Shown in pieces: positions 16,365 through 25,608 of a stretch of DNA of 39,324 bases (position 1 is its first letter; each line of letters starts with the position of its first letter). The stretch is taken from contig JAPSJS010000032.1 of the NCBI GenBank assembly GCA_031178065.1, positions 1 to 39,324 on the forward strand, written 5' to 3'. The notes beneath the pieces are model-generated. The model saw only the letters and a list, made by a program, of their open reading frames with translations, was not told the DNA's origin and ran no database searches. Both the position numbers and the translations under genes were made by a program. Source of the DNA: Altererythrobacter sp. Lineage in GTDB: Bacteria > Pseudomonadota > Alphaproteobacteria > Sphingomonadales > Sphingomonadaceae.

Positions 16365-17351
16365 TCAGGGCGCGCTGCGCGGAATGGTCGCTTCGGCGAG
16401 GATCAGGGAAAAGCGCTCTCCGCCGTCGGTCCAGCGGGATACCGGGGTCCACTGGCCGGCCAGCAGCAGGGCGTTGGCGCTGCGCCGGGAGAACTTGTGG
16501 CTGTTCTCCGTATGGATCGTCTCGCCCTTCGCGAGCGAGAACGTCTCGCCGGCGGCCTCGAAGGTCATGTCGCGCTGCGCCTCCAGGTGCATCTCGATCC
16601 GCGCGAAATCGTCGTTCCAGCGCGCGACGTGGCGCAAGTCGTCGACCGGGATCGTGCCGCCGAGCTCCCGATTGATCCGCCGTGCGAGGTTGAGGTTGAA
16701 CTCGGCCGTCACGCCGGCGGCATCGTCGTAGGCGGCTTCGAGCACCGCCGGGTCCTTGATCAGGTCCATGCCGATCAGCAGCTTCGCGCCGGCCCCCAGC
16801 GTCGCCCGCATCGTGCGCAGGAGGTCGACTGCCGTGCGCGGAACCATGTTGCCGATCGTCGAGCCGGGGAAGAAGCCGAGCTTGGGCATCGCCTCCACCG
16901 CTTCGGGCAGGGCGACCTTCCGCATGAAGTCGGCCTCCACCGGGTACACCGGCAGGCCGGGAAACTTGGCCGCAAGTTCGCCCGCCGCCATGCGCAGGAA
17001 GTCGCCCGCAATGTCGAGCGGCACGTATGCGGCAGGCTCGATCGCGCGCAGCAGCAGCGGCGTCTTGACCGAACTGCCGCTGCCGAATTCGACGACCGCG
17101 CGGCCGGGGCCGATCTCCCTTGCGAACTCCGCACTGCGCGTGGTCAGTATCTCGGTCTCGGCGCGGGTCGGGTAGTATTCCTCCAGCCGCGTGATGTCCT
17201 CGAACAGCTGCGATCCGGCTTGGTCGTAGAGCCAGCGCGCGGGCACCGCCTTCTGCGGCTGCCGCAGCCCGGCGAGAACGTCGGTGCCGAACGCCCGGTC
17301 GACCCCGTCTCCGTCGAAATCGACGAGCGTCATCCCCTCCTGTGCGGCCAT
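16365..17351 (-). CDS. egtD: L-histidine N-alpha-methyltransferase EgtD
   Basis: SAM-dependent enzyme that trimethylates histidine to hercynine, first step of ergothioneine synthesis. It has 328 residues, the normal EgtD length. Visible family marks are WLYDQAGSQLFEDITRLEEYYPTRAE at the N-terminus, the SAM loop VEFGSGSSVKTPLLL, and FFPGSTIGN. ATG 17351 overlaps the last base of the egtB stop (TGATG), indicating coupling. A second ATG 18 nt downstream is crowded by AGGAGGGG and is less likely. Directly following egtB, it completes the core pathway except for the C-S lyase EgtE, which is not in the window. Confidence 0.94.
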   Translation of the reverse strand: MAAQEGMTLVDFDGDGVDRAFGTDVLAGLRQPQKAVPARWLYDQAGSQLFEDITRLEEYYPTRAETEILTTRSAEFAREIGPGRAVVEFGSGSSVKTPLLLRAIEPAAYVPLDIAGDFLRMAAGELAAKFPGLPVYPVEADFMRKVALPEAVEAMPKLGFFPGSTIGNMVPRTAVDLLRTMRATLGAGAKLLIGMDLIKDPAVLEAAYDDAAGVTAEFNLNLARRINRELGGTIPVDDLRHVARWNDDFARIEMHLEAQRDMTFEAAGETFSLAKGETIHTENSHKFSRRSANALLLAGQWTPVSRWTDGGERFSLILAEATIPRSAP

Positions 17352-18643
17352 CAAATATCCCTAGCGAGCCGCAAGCCGGTGAACTGCCAGCGCTGGTGCG
17401 GATAGAAGAAGTTTCGGTAGCTGGCGCGCGAATGGCCGCGCACGGTGGCGCAGCTCGCGCCTTTCAGGACGAACTGACCGCTCATGAACTTGCCGTTGTA
17501 TTCGCCGACCGCGCCCGCCGCCGGTGCGAAGCGCGGATAGGGCAGATAGGCCGAGCGGGTGAACTGCCAGCAGTCGCCGAACAGCTCGGTTCCGCCGATG
17601 GGGAGCGGCGGGGCGGCCCACGAAGCGGGATCGTCGAGCTGGTGGCCGCCGGCCGAATCGTGCGCGGGCGCATCGCCTTCGTGCTGGCCGCGAGCGATCG
17701 CTTCCCACTCGAACTCGGTCGGCAGGCGCGCGCCGGCCCAGGTGGCGAAGGCATCCGCCTCGTAGTAGGAGATGTGGGTGACCGGCGTCTCCGGGTCGCG
17801 CGGCTGCCAGCCGGCATGGGTGAACTGCTCCCCCTCGCGCCAGTAGAGCGGCGCCTCCACCGCGTGCCGGTTGACCCAGGCCCATCCGTCGGAGAGCCAC
17901 AGCCGCGCCTCGCGGTAGCCGCCGTCGGCGATGAATTCGTCCCATTCGCGGTTGGTGACGAGGCGGCGGGCGAGCGCGAAGGGTTCGAGCAGGACGCGGT
18001 GGCGCGGGCCCTCGTTGTCGAAGGCGAAGCCCTCTCCGTCATGGCCGATCAGCGCGACGCCGCCGGGGTGGGTGCGCCAGCCGGAACCGTCGTCCGCGGG
18101 CTGCCTGAGATCCTCGCCTGCGCGGGGACTGGGTGAGGTCGGCCACATCGCTGGGCCGAGCGGGTTCTGGAACAGCGCGTGCTTGATGTCCGTCAGCAGC
18201 AGTTCCTGATGCTGCTGCTCGTGCGCGATTCCGAGCGCGATCAGCGGGGCGCAATCGGGATCGTCGAGCAGACCCTCCATCGCCGCGTCGACATGCGCAC
18301 GCCATTCAAGGATCTCGGTGGTCGTCGGGCGCGAAAGCATTCCGCGCCGGCCGCGTGCCACCCGCTCGCCTTCCGCCTCGTAGTAGGAGTTGAACAGGTA
18401 AGGCCAATCCTCGCGATAGAGCCGGTAACCCGAACCATGATCGCGCAGAAGGAACGTCTCCCAGAACCAGGTCGTGTGCGCGAGGTGCCACTTGGCCGGC
18501 GAGGCATCTTCCATCGACTGGATCGTCGCATCGGCGTCCGACAGGGGCGCGGCAAGCGCTTCGGTCAGCGTGCGCGTACAGCGGAAATCGCCGGCCAGGT
18601 TCGACGCGTTCTCCGCTCGAGGGGCCGCTTCGGGCTGGGGCAC
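17351..18643 (-). CDS. egtB: Ergothioneine biosynthesis sulfoxide synthase EgtB
   Basis: Non-haem iron enzyme that joins a thiol donor to hercynine. Length 430 residues. The N-terminal DinB-like domain carries the iron-binding histidines in WHLAH (52-56) and HEQQHQE (141-147). The C-terminal FGE/sulfatase-modifying domain (about 190-425) has GGYREARLWLSDGWAW and ends GASCATVRGHSRASYRNFFYPHQRWQFTGLRLA in family style. The start is GTG at 18643, backed by AGGAGAG 5 nt upstream. Whether it uses gamma-glutamylcysteine or cysteine cannot be read from the sequence. Confidence 0.94.
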   Translation of the reverse strand: MPQPEAAPRAENASNLAGDFRCTRTLTEALAAPLSDADATIQSMEDASPAKWHLAHTTWFWETFLLRDHGSGYRLYREDWPYLFNSYYEAEGERVARGRRGMLSRPTTTEILEWRAHVDAAMEGLLDDPDCAPLIALGIAHEQQHQELLLTDIKHALFQNPLGPAMWPTSPSPRAGEDLRQPADDGSGWRTHPGGVALIGHDGEGFAFDNEGPRHRVLLEPFALARRLVTNREWDEFIADGGYREARLWLSDGWAWVNRHAVEAPLYWREGEQFTHAGWQPRDPETPVTHISYYEADAFATWAGARLPTEFEWEAIARGQHEGDAPAHDSAGGHQLDDPASWAAPPLPIGGTELFGDCWQFTRSAYLPYPRFAPAAGAVGEYNGKFMSGQFVLKGASCATVRGHSRASYRNFFYPHQRWQFTGLRLARDI

Positions 18644-18856
18644 GGAACTCTCCTGTCGCTACCAGTCCGCAGCGATGATGACGCAAATGGCCGGCGAATG
18701 AAAGGGTCGGGATGACAGCCATTGTGGTGAAGTCGGGATAGCGAAACTTCGCCGGCAGACGCGCGAAATCGTCCATCCACGACGGAGGAGTCGGAGAGGT
18801 ATTCACCCGACGGCCCTTTGCCATTATCGTCGCTTTGGGGAAATTGGGGGGGTTCA

Positions 18857-20425
18857 ATGAAATATCTGATCGCATTCCTATTTGCGTTGGGCGCGAGCGC
18901 TCCGGCTCTTGCCCATTGGCACGAGGCGCAATCGGAACACTTCGTCGTCTATGCCGACGACAGCGCCGAGGACGTGAAGAAATTCGCCGAGATGCTCGAG
19001 CGTTACCATTCGGCCTTGCGTGTCCTGATCCAGCGCGACACCCCTCCGCCGAGCCCGTCGAACCGGCTCACGATCTTTGCCGTCGGCAGCGAGCGCGATG
19101 TGCGCAAGCTCGTCGGAGAGGACGCGCGCAACGTGGCGGGGTTCTATATTCCGCGCGCCGGCGGGTCACGCGCCTTCGTGCCGGACGTGCGCATTTCGCA
19201 CGGAGACCCGCATTTCTCGTTTATCGTGCTCCTTCACGAGTACGCGCACCATTTTCTGATCGGCAGTTCGCGCTACGCAATGCCGCGCTGGCTGAGCGAA
19301 GGCGCGGCGGAATTCTTCGCGTCGAGCCGATTCCCGCGGGACGGTTCGATCCAGATCGGGCGCCCCGCCTACCACCGCGCGGGCGAGTTGTATTATGCTG
19401 CGGACGTCACCGTCGAGGAGCTTCTCGATCACGAGCTTTACGAACAGAACCGCGGCAAGGGCTACGACGCATTCTACGGCCGCGCCTGGGCGCTTTACCA
19501 TTACCTGACTTTCTCGGAGGAACGGAGAGGCCAGTTGACGCAATACTGGCAAAGGATCGCCGACGGCACTGCTGCGAGAGCGGCAGGCGAACAGGTCTTT
19601 GGAGATCTCGACGCGCTGGAGCGCGAACTCGACTCCTACTTGCGGCAACGGCGGATCCACACGTTCAACCTGAAGCCGGAGCTGGTTCCTATCGGAACCG
19701 TCACGGTACGCCGGCTGAGCGACGGTATGGACAAGGCGATGCCGCTGCGCATTCGCTCGCAGCGCGGGGTGACGCGCGAAAAGGCGCTGGAACTGTTGCC
19801 GGACGCGCGCGAGGTGGCCGCGCGCTATCCCGACGACGCCGGCGTCCTCGCCATGCTGGCGGAGGCGGAGCATGACGCGGGCAACGACGCGGAAGCGATC
19901 GCCGCCGCCGACCGCGCGATCGCAATCGATCCGGCGATCGAGAACGCCTACGTGCAGAAGGGGCTGTCGCTGTTCCGCATCGCCAGCGAGGCGGACGACC
20001 CCGACGCCGCCTATGCGGCCGCGATGGTGCCGTTCAGCGAGCTGAACAAGCTCGAGAACGATCATCCTTTGCCGCTGATCTATTACTATCGCAGCTTTCT
20101 TGAGCGCGGCGAGACGCCGACCGAGACCGCGAAGCATGCGCTCGAACGGGCTGCCGAGCTCGCGCCGTTCGATCGCGACTTGGCGCTGAATGCCGCGGTC
20201 ATGCAGATGGGCGAAGGCAAGATCGAGCTCGCCCGCTACAACCTCAAGCCGGTCGCCTCCGATCCGCACGCCGGCGGCATGGCAGACCAGGCGCGCGCTC
20301 TGTTGGAGAAGCTCGACGGCGTGGAAGAGGGGACCGCATTACTGGGCGGCGAGCTGTGGAGCGATCCAGAGACGGCCGCGAGCGATATGCCCGCGGAACC
20401 TGCCGAAGAGGCACTGCGAAACTAA
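18857..20425 (+). CDS. Exported gluzincin-like metallopeptidase with TPR-like C-terminus
   Basis: 522-residue protein with a clear signal peptide (MKYLIAFLFALGASAPALA). The zinc motif HEYAH (His127, Glu128, His131) and the following WLSEGAAEFFA (Glu149 or Glu152 as third ligand) mark a gluzincin of the DUF1570/peptidase MA-like group. From about residue 300 the protein is helical with TPR-like repeats (ARYPDDAGVLAMLAEAEHDAGNDAEAIAAADRAIAIDP; AFDRDLALNAAVMQMGEGKIELA type). The start at 18857 follows a G-rich stretch. Peptidase activity is predicted, and the substrate and role are unknown. It is divergent from egtB with 213 bp between; I see no gene in that gap. Confidence 0.8.
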   Translation: MKYLIAFLFALGASAPALAHWHEAQSEHFVVYADDSAEDVKKFAEMLERYHSALRVLIQRDTPPPSPSNRLTIFAVGSERDVRKLVGEDARNVAGFYIPRAGGSRAFVPDVRISHGDPHFSFIVLLHEYAHHFLIGSSRYAMPRWLSEGAAEFFASSRFPRDGSIQIGRPAYHRAGELYYAADVTVEELLDHELYEQNRGKGYDAFYGRAWALYHYLTFSEERRGQLTQYWQRIADGTAARAAGEQVFGDLDALERELDSYLRQRRIHTFNLKPELVPIGTVTVRRLSDGMDKAMPLRIRSQRGVTREKALELLPDAREVAARYPDDAGVLAMLAEAEHDAGNDAEAIAAADRAIAIDPAIENAYVQKGLSLFRIASEADDPDAAYAAAMVPFSELNKLENDHPLPLIYYYRSFLERGETPTETAKHALERAAELAPFDRDLALNAAVMQMGEGKIELARYNLKPVASDPHAGGMADQARALLEKLDGVEEGTALLGGELWSDPETAASDMPAEPAEEALRN

Positions 20426-20437
20426 GCGCGCAAGGCC

Positions 20438-20464
20438 GGCGACGGCGCCTCATTCTGCGTCGCC
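20438..20464. terminator. Hairpin between convergent genes
   Basis: GGCGACG (20438-20444) and CGTCGCC (20458-20464) form a perfect 7-bp stem with a 13-nt loop between two convergent genes. Without a T-tract it is only a candidate bidirectional terminator. Confidence 0.3.
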
Positions 20465-20493
20465 CCGCGGGTGCGGGAATCGTCTGAGGGCAG

Positions 20494-21867
20494 CTAGGCC
20501 GCGTCGGCCTGGCGGCCGCCTGCCTCCAGCCGGATCATGTCGGCGAGGAGGAAGGCGAGTTCCAGCGACTGTGCGGCGTTGAGGCGCGGGTCACAGTGGG
20601 TGTGGTAGCGGTCGCCCAGCGCCTCGTCGGTGATCGCAATCGCGCCGCCGGTGCATTCGGTCACGTCCTGCCCGGTCATCTCGATGTGGATGCCGCCCGC
20701 GTGGGTGCCCTCGGCGCGGTGGACCGCGAAAAAGCCCTTCACTTCGGTCAGGATGCGGTCGAACGGCCGCGTCTTGAAGCCGCTGTCCGACTTCACGACG
20801 TTGCCGTGCATCGGATCGCAGCTCCACACCACCGGATGCCCTTCCCGCGTGATCGCACGGATGAGGCGCGGCAGGCCGGCTTCGACCTTGTCATGCCCGA
20901 AGCGGCTGATCAGCGTGATCCGCCCCGGCTCGCGCGCGGGGTTGAGCGTGTCAAGCAGGGTCAGCAGGTCGTCCGGCTCCAGGCTCGGCCCGCACTTGAG
21001 GCCGAGCGGGTTGCCGATGCCCCGCGCGAATTCGATGTGGGCGCTGCCGGGGAACCGTGTCCGGTCGCCGATCCAGACCATGTGCGCGCTGGTGTCGTAC
21101 CAGTCGCCGGTCAGCGAGTCCTGCCGCGACATCGCCTGCTCGTAGGGCAGCAGCAGCGCCTCGTGGCTGGTGTAGAAGCTCGTGCCCTTGAGCTGCGGCA
21201 CGGTCGCCGGATCGATCCCGCAGGCCTCCATGAAATCGAGCGCCTCGCCGATCCGGTCGGCGGTCTCGGCGAACTTCTGTGCCCATGGACTGCGACCCAT
21301 GAAATCGAGCGTCCACTGGTGGACCTGGCGCAGGTTGGCGTAACCGCCGCCCGCAAAGGCGCGCAGCAGGTTCAGCGTCGCCGCGGCCTGCGAATAGGCG
21401 CGCACCATGCGCTGCGGATCGTTGCGGCGGCTTTCGGGGTTGAACTCGATGCCGTTGACGTTGTCGCCAAGGTAGCTCGGCAGCGTCAACCCGTCCTTGG
21501 TTTCGGTCGGCGCGCTGCGCGGCTTGGCGAACTGGCCCGCCATCCGGCCGACCTTCACCACCGGCAGCTTGCCGGCGAACGTCAGCACGACCGCCATCTG
21601 CAGCAGCACGCGGAACGTGTCGCGAATATTGTTCGGGTGGAACTCGGCGAAGCTCTCGGCACAGTCGCCGCCCTGGATCAGGAAGCCCTCGCCCCGCGCG
21701 ACCCCGGCAAGCTCGTCCTTGAGCGCGCGCGCCTCACCCGCGAACACGAGCGGCGGGTAGGTGCCGAGCGTAGCTTCCGCATCCGCGAGCGCCTGCGCGT
21801 CCTCGTAGTGCGGCAGGTGCCGTGCTTCGTGCGCCTTCCAGCTATCGGGATTCCAGTTGCGAGCCAC
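20494..21867 (-). CDS. 3-deoxy-7-phosphoheptulonate synthase, class II
   Basis: First enzyme of the shikimate pathway: joins phosphoenolpyruvate and erythrose 4-phosphate to DAHP. Length 457 residues, right for class II. Marks include [16 protein letters not shown] (metal-ligand Cys69), [23 protein letters not shown]-like segment and [10 protein letters not shown]. The GTG at 21867 gives [19 protein letters not shown], the expected N-terminus, and GGAAAG lies about 8 nt upstream; a TTG at 21891 would add eight residues. The C-terminal tail ends [12 protein letters not shown]. No other aromatic-pathway gene is adjacent. Confidence 0.93.
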   Translation of the reverse strand: MARNWNPDSWKAHEARHLPHYEDAQALADAEATLGTYPPLVFAGEARALKDELAGVARGEGFLIQGGDCAESFAEFHPNNIRDTFRVLLQMAVVLTFAGKLPVVKVGRMAGQFAKPRSAPTETKDGLTLPSYLGDNVNGIEFNPESRRNDPQRMVRAYSQAAATLNLLRAFAGGGYANLRQVHQWTLDFMGRSPWAQKFAETADRIGEALDFMEACGIDPATVPQLKGTSFYTSHEALLLPYEQAMSRQDSLTGDWYDTSAHMVWIGDRTRFPGSAHIEFARGIGNPLGLKCGPSLEPDDLLTLLDTLNPAREPGRITLISRFGHDKVEAGLPRLIRAITREGHPVVWSCDPMHGNVVKSDSGFKTRPFDRILTEVKGFFAVHRAEGTHAGGIHIEMTGQDVTECTGGAIAITDEALGDRYHTHCDPRLNAAQSLELAFLLADMIRLEAGGRQADAA

Positions 21868-21971
21868 GTGCCGATCTTTCCGTATTTGCAAGGCCGCGCA
21901 TTGAAAGCCAATGCACGGCGTGCCGCAAGGGCAATTAACTTACAGCCGCTGATGGCTGCGCTATGCGCGGA

Positions 21972-24917
21972 TCAGCGACCGGCGGCCGGCGCTTCCGCGG
22001 GAGGCGCAGCGCGGACCAGTTCCTGCCCCTGGGGAATGACCGCGAGGCGGAAACCCGGGCGGGCGGCAAGGTGCCGCTGGGCAAGCTGCTGCATCGCCTG
22101 CGGAGTGGTCACCGTATAGTCGTTGAGCAGCGAACGCACCAGTTGCACCCGGCGCGGATCGCGGGTCGATCCTTCGAGCTGGTACATCCAGAACATGTTG
22201 CCGGTCGAGGCACGATTGATGAGCTGGCGCAGCGGTTCGGTGACACGGGCAAGCTCGTCCTCGCTCGGCGGATTGGCGGCCAGATCGGCCGCGATCTCGT
22301 CCGCCGCCGCGAAGAAGGCGGGCACGTCCTCCGGCCGAAGCTGCGCGATCGCGGTAAGCCGCCCGCCCTCCTGCAAGTCTACCGGCCATGTGTTCATGAC
22401 CTGCGGCGCGTAGCTGGCGCCCGCCCGCTCGCGCATGGCGTCAATGAGCCGGTTGCTGAACAGATTGGCGAGGATTTCGAGCTGGCGCGATTCGGGCAGC
22501 CGCTCGACACCGCCCCCCGTAGGCCAGGCGATGACCGCAGCTGCCTGGTTGGCGTCGCCGCGGTGATGCAGCACCACCGTGTCGGCTGAAGGCGCAGGGA
22601 AGTCTGGCGTGCGCGCGGCGACTTCGGCCGGGATCGGCGTGCGGGCGGGCAACGCGCCGAAGGTATTGCGCAGGGCCTCCAGCGCAGCGGCGCGGTCGAA
22701 CTCGCCGAAGATCGCGACCTCGATCGGACCCTGCTTGAGCAGCGGCTCCCAGACTTCGCGGAAACCTTCGGGTGTCACACCCTCCAGCATGGCGAGGTCA
22801 GGCGTCGCATAGCGCGGGTCGCGATCGCGCAGGTAATATTCAAGGTCGCGGTTGAGCACCGAGCTCGGGCTGGTGGAGTAGCTTTCGTAGGCGAGACGTG
22901 CGGCCGCCTTGGCGCGCAGCACCGGGTTCTCGTCCCACCGCGGCATCGCGAGCTTCGCGGCGAACAGATAGAGCTGGTCCGCAAGGTCGGCGTTGCGCGT
23001 TTGCGCGGCGAAGGTGAAAGTCGAATCCTCCACACCGAAATCGAAGCCGAGCTTGCGCCCGGTGGAGATGCGGTCGAGCTCTTCCTGGCCGAGATCGCCC
23101 AGCCCGGACTGGACCAGCGCCGCCTCGCCCAACGCACGGTAGACGGCATCGCTCTCGTCGAACGCCCTGTGACCCGCGCCGAAGCGCACGCGCACGGCCA
23201 CGCGGCCGGGTTCGGCATCGTTCGCCCACAGAATGGCGGTAACGCCGTTGGCGAGTTCGATCCGCTCGATCCCGAGCAGGCCGAGCGGTCCCTCGCTGGC
23301 GACCTGACCGGGCTCGCCGATCGCGGGAAGGTCCGCGAAGGAGATCGGGTCGCCCTCCAGCCGCGCGCTGGGGTCGGGGGCTACTTCCGCTTCCAGCGCC
23401 GCCTTGAGCGCTGCGGCGTCGGCTTCCCCGGTGGCGGGCGTGACATAGACCGAGCGCACCACATCGCCGGAGAACAGCGTGCGGGTATGCTCGAGCACGG
23501 CCGCGGGGGTGAACTTGTCCTTCATTCCGCGAAACACGGAGAGCACCGTTTCGGGAGAAGCCACCGTTTCGCGGATGTCGACTGCGTTGACGATGTCGTC
23601 GGCCAGCTTCGACCCAGCCATGACGGCGCGCTGTTCGACCATGCTGGCGAAGACGACGTCGAACTCGGCCATCTCGCGCGCGATCTCTTCCTGCGACGGC
23701 GGCGTCGCCAGCGCGTCGGCGATCACCGCCCGCACATCGGTCAGGGCTGCTTCCCAGTCCTCGCCGAGCGGCGCGAGCGTGACGAACGTGGCGTCGGTCG
23801 AACGGCTGACGTCATCCTGCTGGACCTGGGCGTAAAGATACGAGCCACCCGCCCGTGCGCGGGCCTCCAGCCGGCGGTTGATCAGCGCCTGCGAGAGCGA
23901 GTCGAGCAGCAGACCCTCGTTGTATACGATCGTATCGTCGACCTTCCGCCACGGGCGCATGATCGCGTAAGTCAGCGAGCGCGGCATGTCGGGTTCGACC
24001 AGGACGGCCGTTTTGCCGACCGGGTTCTCGCCCGTCGCACCGGGCGGCGGCACGGGGTCGCCGAAATCCGGCGCTTCGACGTGCGAGCCCTTGCCCTGCC
24101 AGTCGCCGAACCATTGTTCGACCAGTTGCGCGAGCCGCACCGGATCGATGTCGCCCGCGGCAACGATCACCGTGTTCTCGGGTCGGTACCAGCGGTCGTG
24201 GAAGGCCTGCACGGCCTGCGCGGTGGCGCCCTTCAGCGTCTCCTCGGTGCCGATCGGCATGCGCTCGGCGAGCGGTTGCCCGGCGAACAGCGTCGTGCGC
24301 GTGCCTTCGACCACGCGTTCCGCCGCGCCGCCGCGCTCGCGCTTCTCGGCGAGGACGATCGGCACTTCGGCGGCGAGGTTGGTCTCGTTGAGCACCGGCT
24401 CGCGGATCATGCCCGAAAGCAGCTTGAAGCTCTCCTCCAGCGCCTGCGGCGTCGCGTTGGGAAGGTCGAGCTTGTAGACCGTGTGCGTGGGCGTCGTCTC
24501 GGCATTGGTGTCGCTGCCGAAGGTCGCGCCGAGCCGTTGCCAGGTCGGGATCGCCATGGCGGGGCCGAGGTACTTGCTCTCGCGGAAACTCAGGTGCTCC
24601 ATCAAATGCGCGAAGCCGCGCTCGTCGTCCTGTTCGTGCAGCGACCCGGCGTCGATGCGGATGCGGATCGAGACCTGGCGCGGGGGAACGCCGTTCTTGC
24701 GCACGGCGTAGCGCAGGCCATTGTCCATCTCTCCGAACAGCCATTCCTTGTCGCGCGGAACATCGCTTCCGCGATAGATCCACGGCACCTCGTCGCCGGT
24801 CTGGAGCGACTCGGGCGCGCCCGCGGGCAGGGCCTGCTGCGCCGTCGCGGAAGGCGTCAGGAGCGCAAGGGGAAGGAGGAGCGCGAGGCGCCGGACGGCG
24901 CGCGGGAGAAGAGTCAT
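21972..24917 (-). CDS. M16 (insulinase/pitrilysin-type) zinc peptidase, exported
   Basis: 981-residue protein with a signal peptide (MTLLPRAVRRLALLLPLALLTPSATA). The inverted zinc motif is His104-Leu-Met-Glu107-His108 in ERGFAHLMEHLSF, preceded by the usual RIRIDAGSLHE. Two M16 units are present: an active N-terminal half, and a C-terminal half (about 550-950) lacking the zinc motif, as in single-chain pitrilysins. It is expected to degrade peptides in the periplasm or outside the cell. No Shine-Dalgarno precedes the ATG; TATAAC lies 7 nt upstream, which suggests a leaderless transcript. Divergent from the Nfu gene. Confidence 0.93.
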   Translation of the reverse strand: MTLLPRAVRRLALLLPLALLTPSATAQQALPAGAPESLQTGDEVPWIYRGSDVPRDKEWLFGEMDNGLRYAVRKNGVPPRQVSIRIRIDAGSLHEQDDERGFAHLMEHLSFRESKYLGPAMAIPTWQRLGATFGSDTNAETTPTHTVYKLDLPNATPQALEESFKLLSGMIREPVLNETNLAAEVPIVLAEKRERGGAAERVVEGTRTTLFAGQPLAERMPIGTEETLKGATAQAVQAFHDRWYRPENTVIVAAGDIDPVRLAQLVEQWFGDWQGKGSHVEAPDFGDPVPPPGATGENPVGKTAVLVEPDMPRSLTYAIMRPWRKVDDTIVYNEGLLLDSLSQALINRRLEARARAGGSYLYAQVQQDDVSRSTDATFVTLAPLGEDWEAALTDVRAVIADALATPPSQEEIAREMAEFDVVFASMVEQRAVMAGSKLADDIVNAVDIRETVASPETVLSVFRGMKDKFTPAAVLEHTRTLFSGDVVRSVYVTPATGEADAAALKAALEAEVAPDPSARLEGDPISFADLPAIGEPGQVASEGPLGLLGIERIELANGVTAILWANDAEPGRVAVRVRFGAGHRAFDESDAVYRALGEAALVQSGLGDLGQEELDRISTGRKLGFDFGVEDSTFTFAAQTRNADLADQLYLFAAKLAMPRWDENPVLRAKAAARLAYESYSTSPSSVLNRDLEYYLRDRDPRYATPDLAMLEGVTPEGFREVWEPLLKQGPIEVAIFGEFDRAAALEALRNTFGALPARTPIPAEVAARTPDFPAPSADTVVLHHRGDANQAAAVIAWPTGGGVERLPESRQLEILANLFSNRLIDAMRERAGASYAPQVMNTWPVDLQEGGRLTAIAQLRPEDVPAFFAAADEIAADLAANPPSEDELARVTEPLRQLINRASTGNMFWMYQLEGSTRDPRRVQLVRSLLNDYTVTTPQAMQQLAQRHLAARPGFRLAVIPQGQELVRAAPPAEAPAAGR

Positions 24918-24924
24918 GCATGCA

Positions 24925-24930
24925 GTTATA
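24925..24930 (-). promoter_or_regulatory. -10 hexamer for the M16 peptidase gene
   Basis: Minus-strand TATAAC ends 7 nt before the ATG at 24917, and no ribosome binding site lies between. This would place the transcription start at or very near the start codon. I see no clear -35. Confidence 0.45.
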
Positions 24931-24970
24931 GGGAGCCCCGCGATGAAGGGATAGTGAATGCGTGCGGCCC

Positions 24971-24999
24971 TTGCCCGGCGTGCCCGCCGACCCTACATC
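24971..24999 (+). promoter_or_regulatory. Promoter for the Nfu-type gene, probably leaderless
   Basis: TTGCCC (24971-24976) is followed after 17 nt by TACATC (24994-24999), 6 nt before ATG 25006. There is no Shine-Dalgarno, so transcription may start at the ATG. Confidence 0.4.
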
Positions 25000-25005
25000 T
25001 CTGGC

Positions 25006-25584
25006 ATGTTCATCGAGACCGAAACGACGCCGAACCCCGCGAGCCTGAAGTTCCTGCCCGGGCGGCAGGTGATGCCCTCCGGCACGCGTGAATTCGCCAG
25101 CCCCGAAGCGGCCGAGGCGAGCCCGCTGGCGCAGGCGATCTTCGACACCGGCGAAGTCACCAACGTGTTCTTCGGCGCGGACTTCGTGTCGGTCACCGCG
25201 GCGCCGGGCGTGGAGTGGTCTTCGCTCAAGCCGCAGGTCGTCTCCATCCTGCTCGACCATTTCATCTCCGAAGCACCCCTGTTCGCGGGCGGCGATGCGA
25301 GCGGTATCGCGGTGCCGGGCGAAAGCGAGATGCTGGTGGAGGAAGACCCGGAAGACGCAGACATCGTGGCGCAGATCAACGATCTGCTCGAAACCCGCGT
25401 GCGCCCTGCGGTCGCCGGCGACGGCGGCGACATCCAGTACCGCGGCTTCCGCGACGGCGTCGTCTATCTCCAGCTCCAGGGCGCCTGTTCCGGCTGCCCG
25501 AGCTCGACCGCGACGCTCAAGCACGGGATCGAGGGCCTTCTGAAGCACTACGTGCCCGAGGTCGTCGAAGTCCGCGCGGCCTGA
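25006..25584 (+). CDS. NifU/Nfu-type iron-sulfur cluster scaffold
   Basis: 192-residue Fe-S carrier of the Nfu type. The N-terminal Scaffold domain starts MFIETETTPNPASLKFLPG, which is strongly conserved. The C-terminal NifU domain has RPAVAGDGGDIQYRGFRDGVVYLQLQGACSGCPSS with the cluster ligands Cys161-x2-Cys164. It delivers 4Fe-4S clusters to targets, which could include MiaB encoded 4 kb downstream. ATG 25006 gives the exact family N-terminus. Its stop is 24 bp before the next gene. Confidence 0.94.
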   Translation: MFIETETTPNPASLKFLPGRQVMPSGTREFASPEAAEASPLAQAIFDTGEVTNVFFGADFVSVTAAPGVEWSSLKPQVVSILLDHFISEAPLFAGGDASGIAVPGESEMLVEEDPEDADIVAQINDLLETRVRPAVAGDGGDIQYRGFRDGVVYLQLQGACSGCPSSTATLKHGIEGLLKHYVPEVVEVRAA

Positions 25585-25608
25585 TTTTCCAACTTCGGTG
25601 GAGTTTCG

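Noticed and set aside
18306-18875. 189-codon minus-strand frame across the egtB start and upstream gap
   Set aside because: Most of it is the wrong frame of egtB. The unique N-terminal part (MAKGRRVNTSPTPPSWMDD) matches no family I know and lacks a ribosome binding site.
23001-25091. 696-codon plus-strand frame opposite the M16 peptidase
   Set aside because: Shadow of the real gene, which has a signal peptide and HxxEH motif in the other direction.
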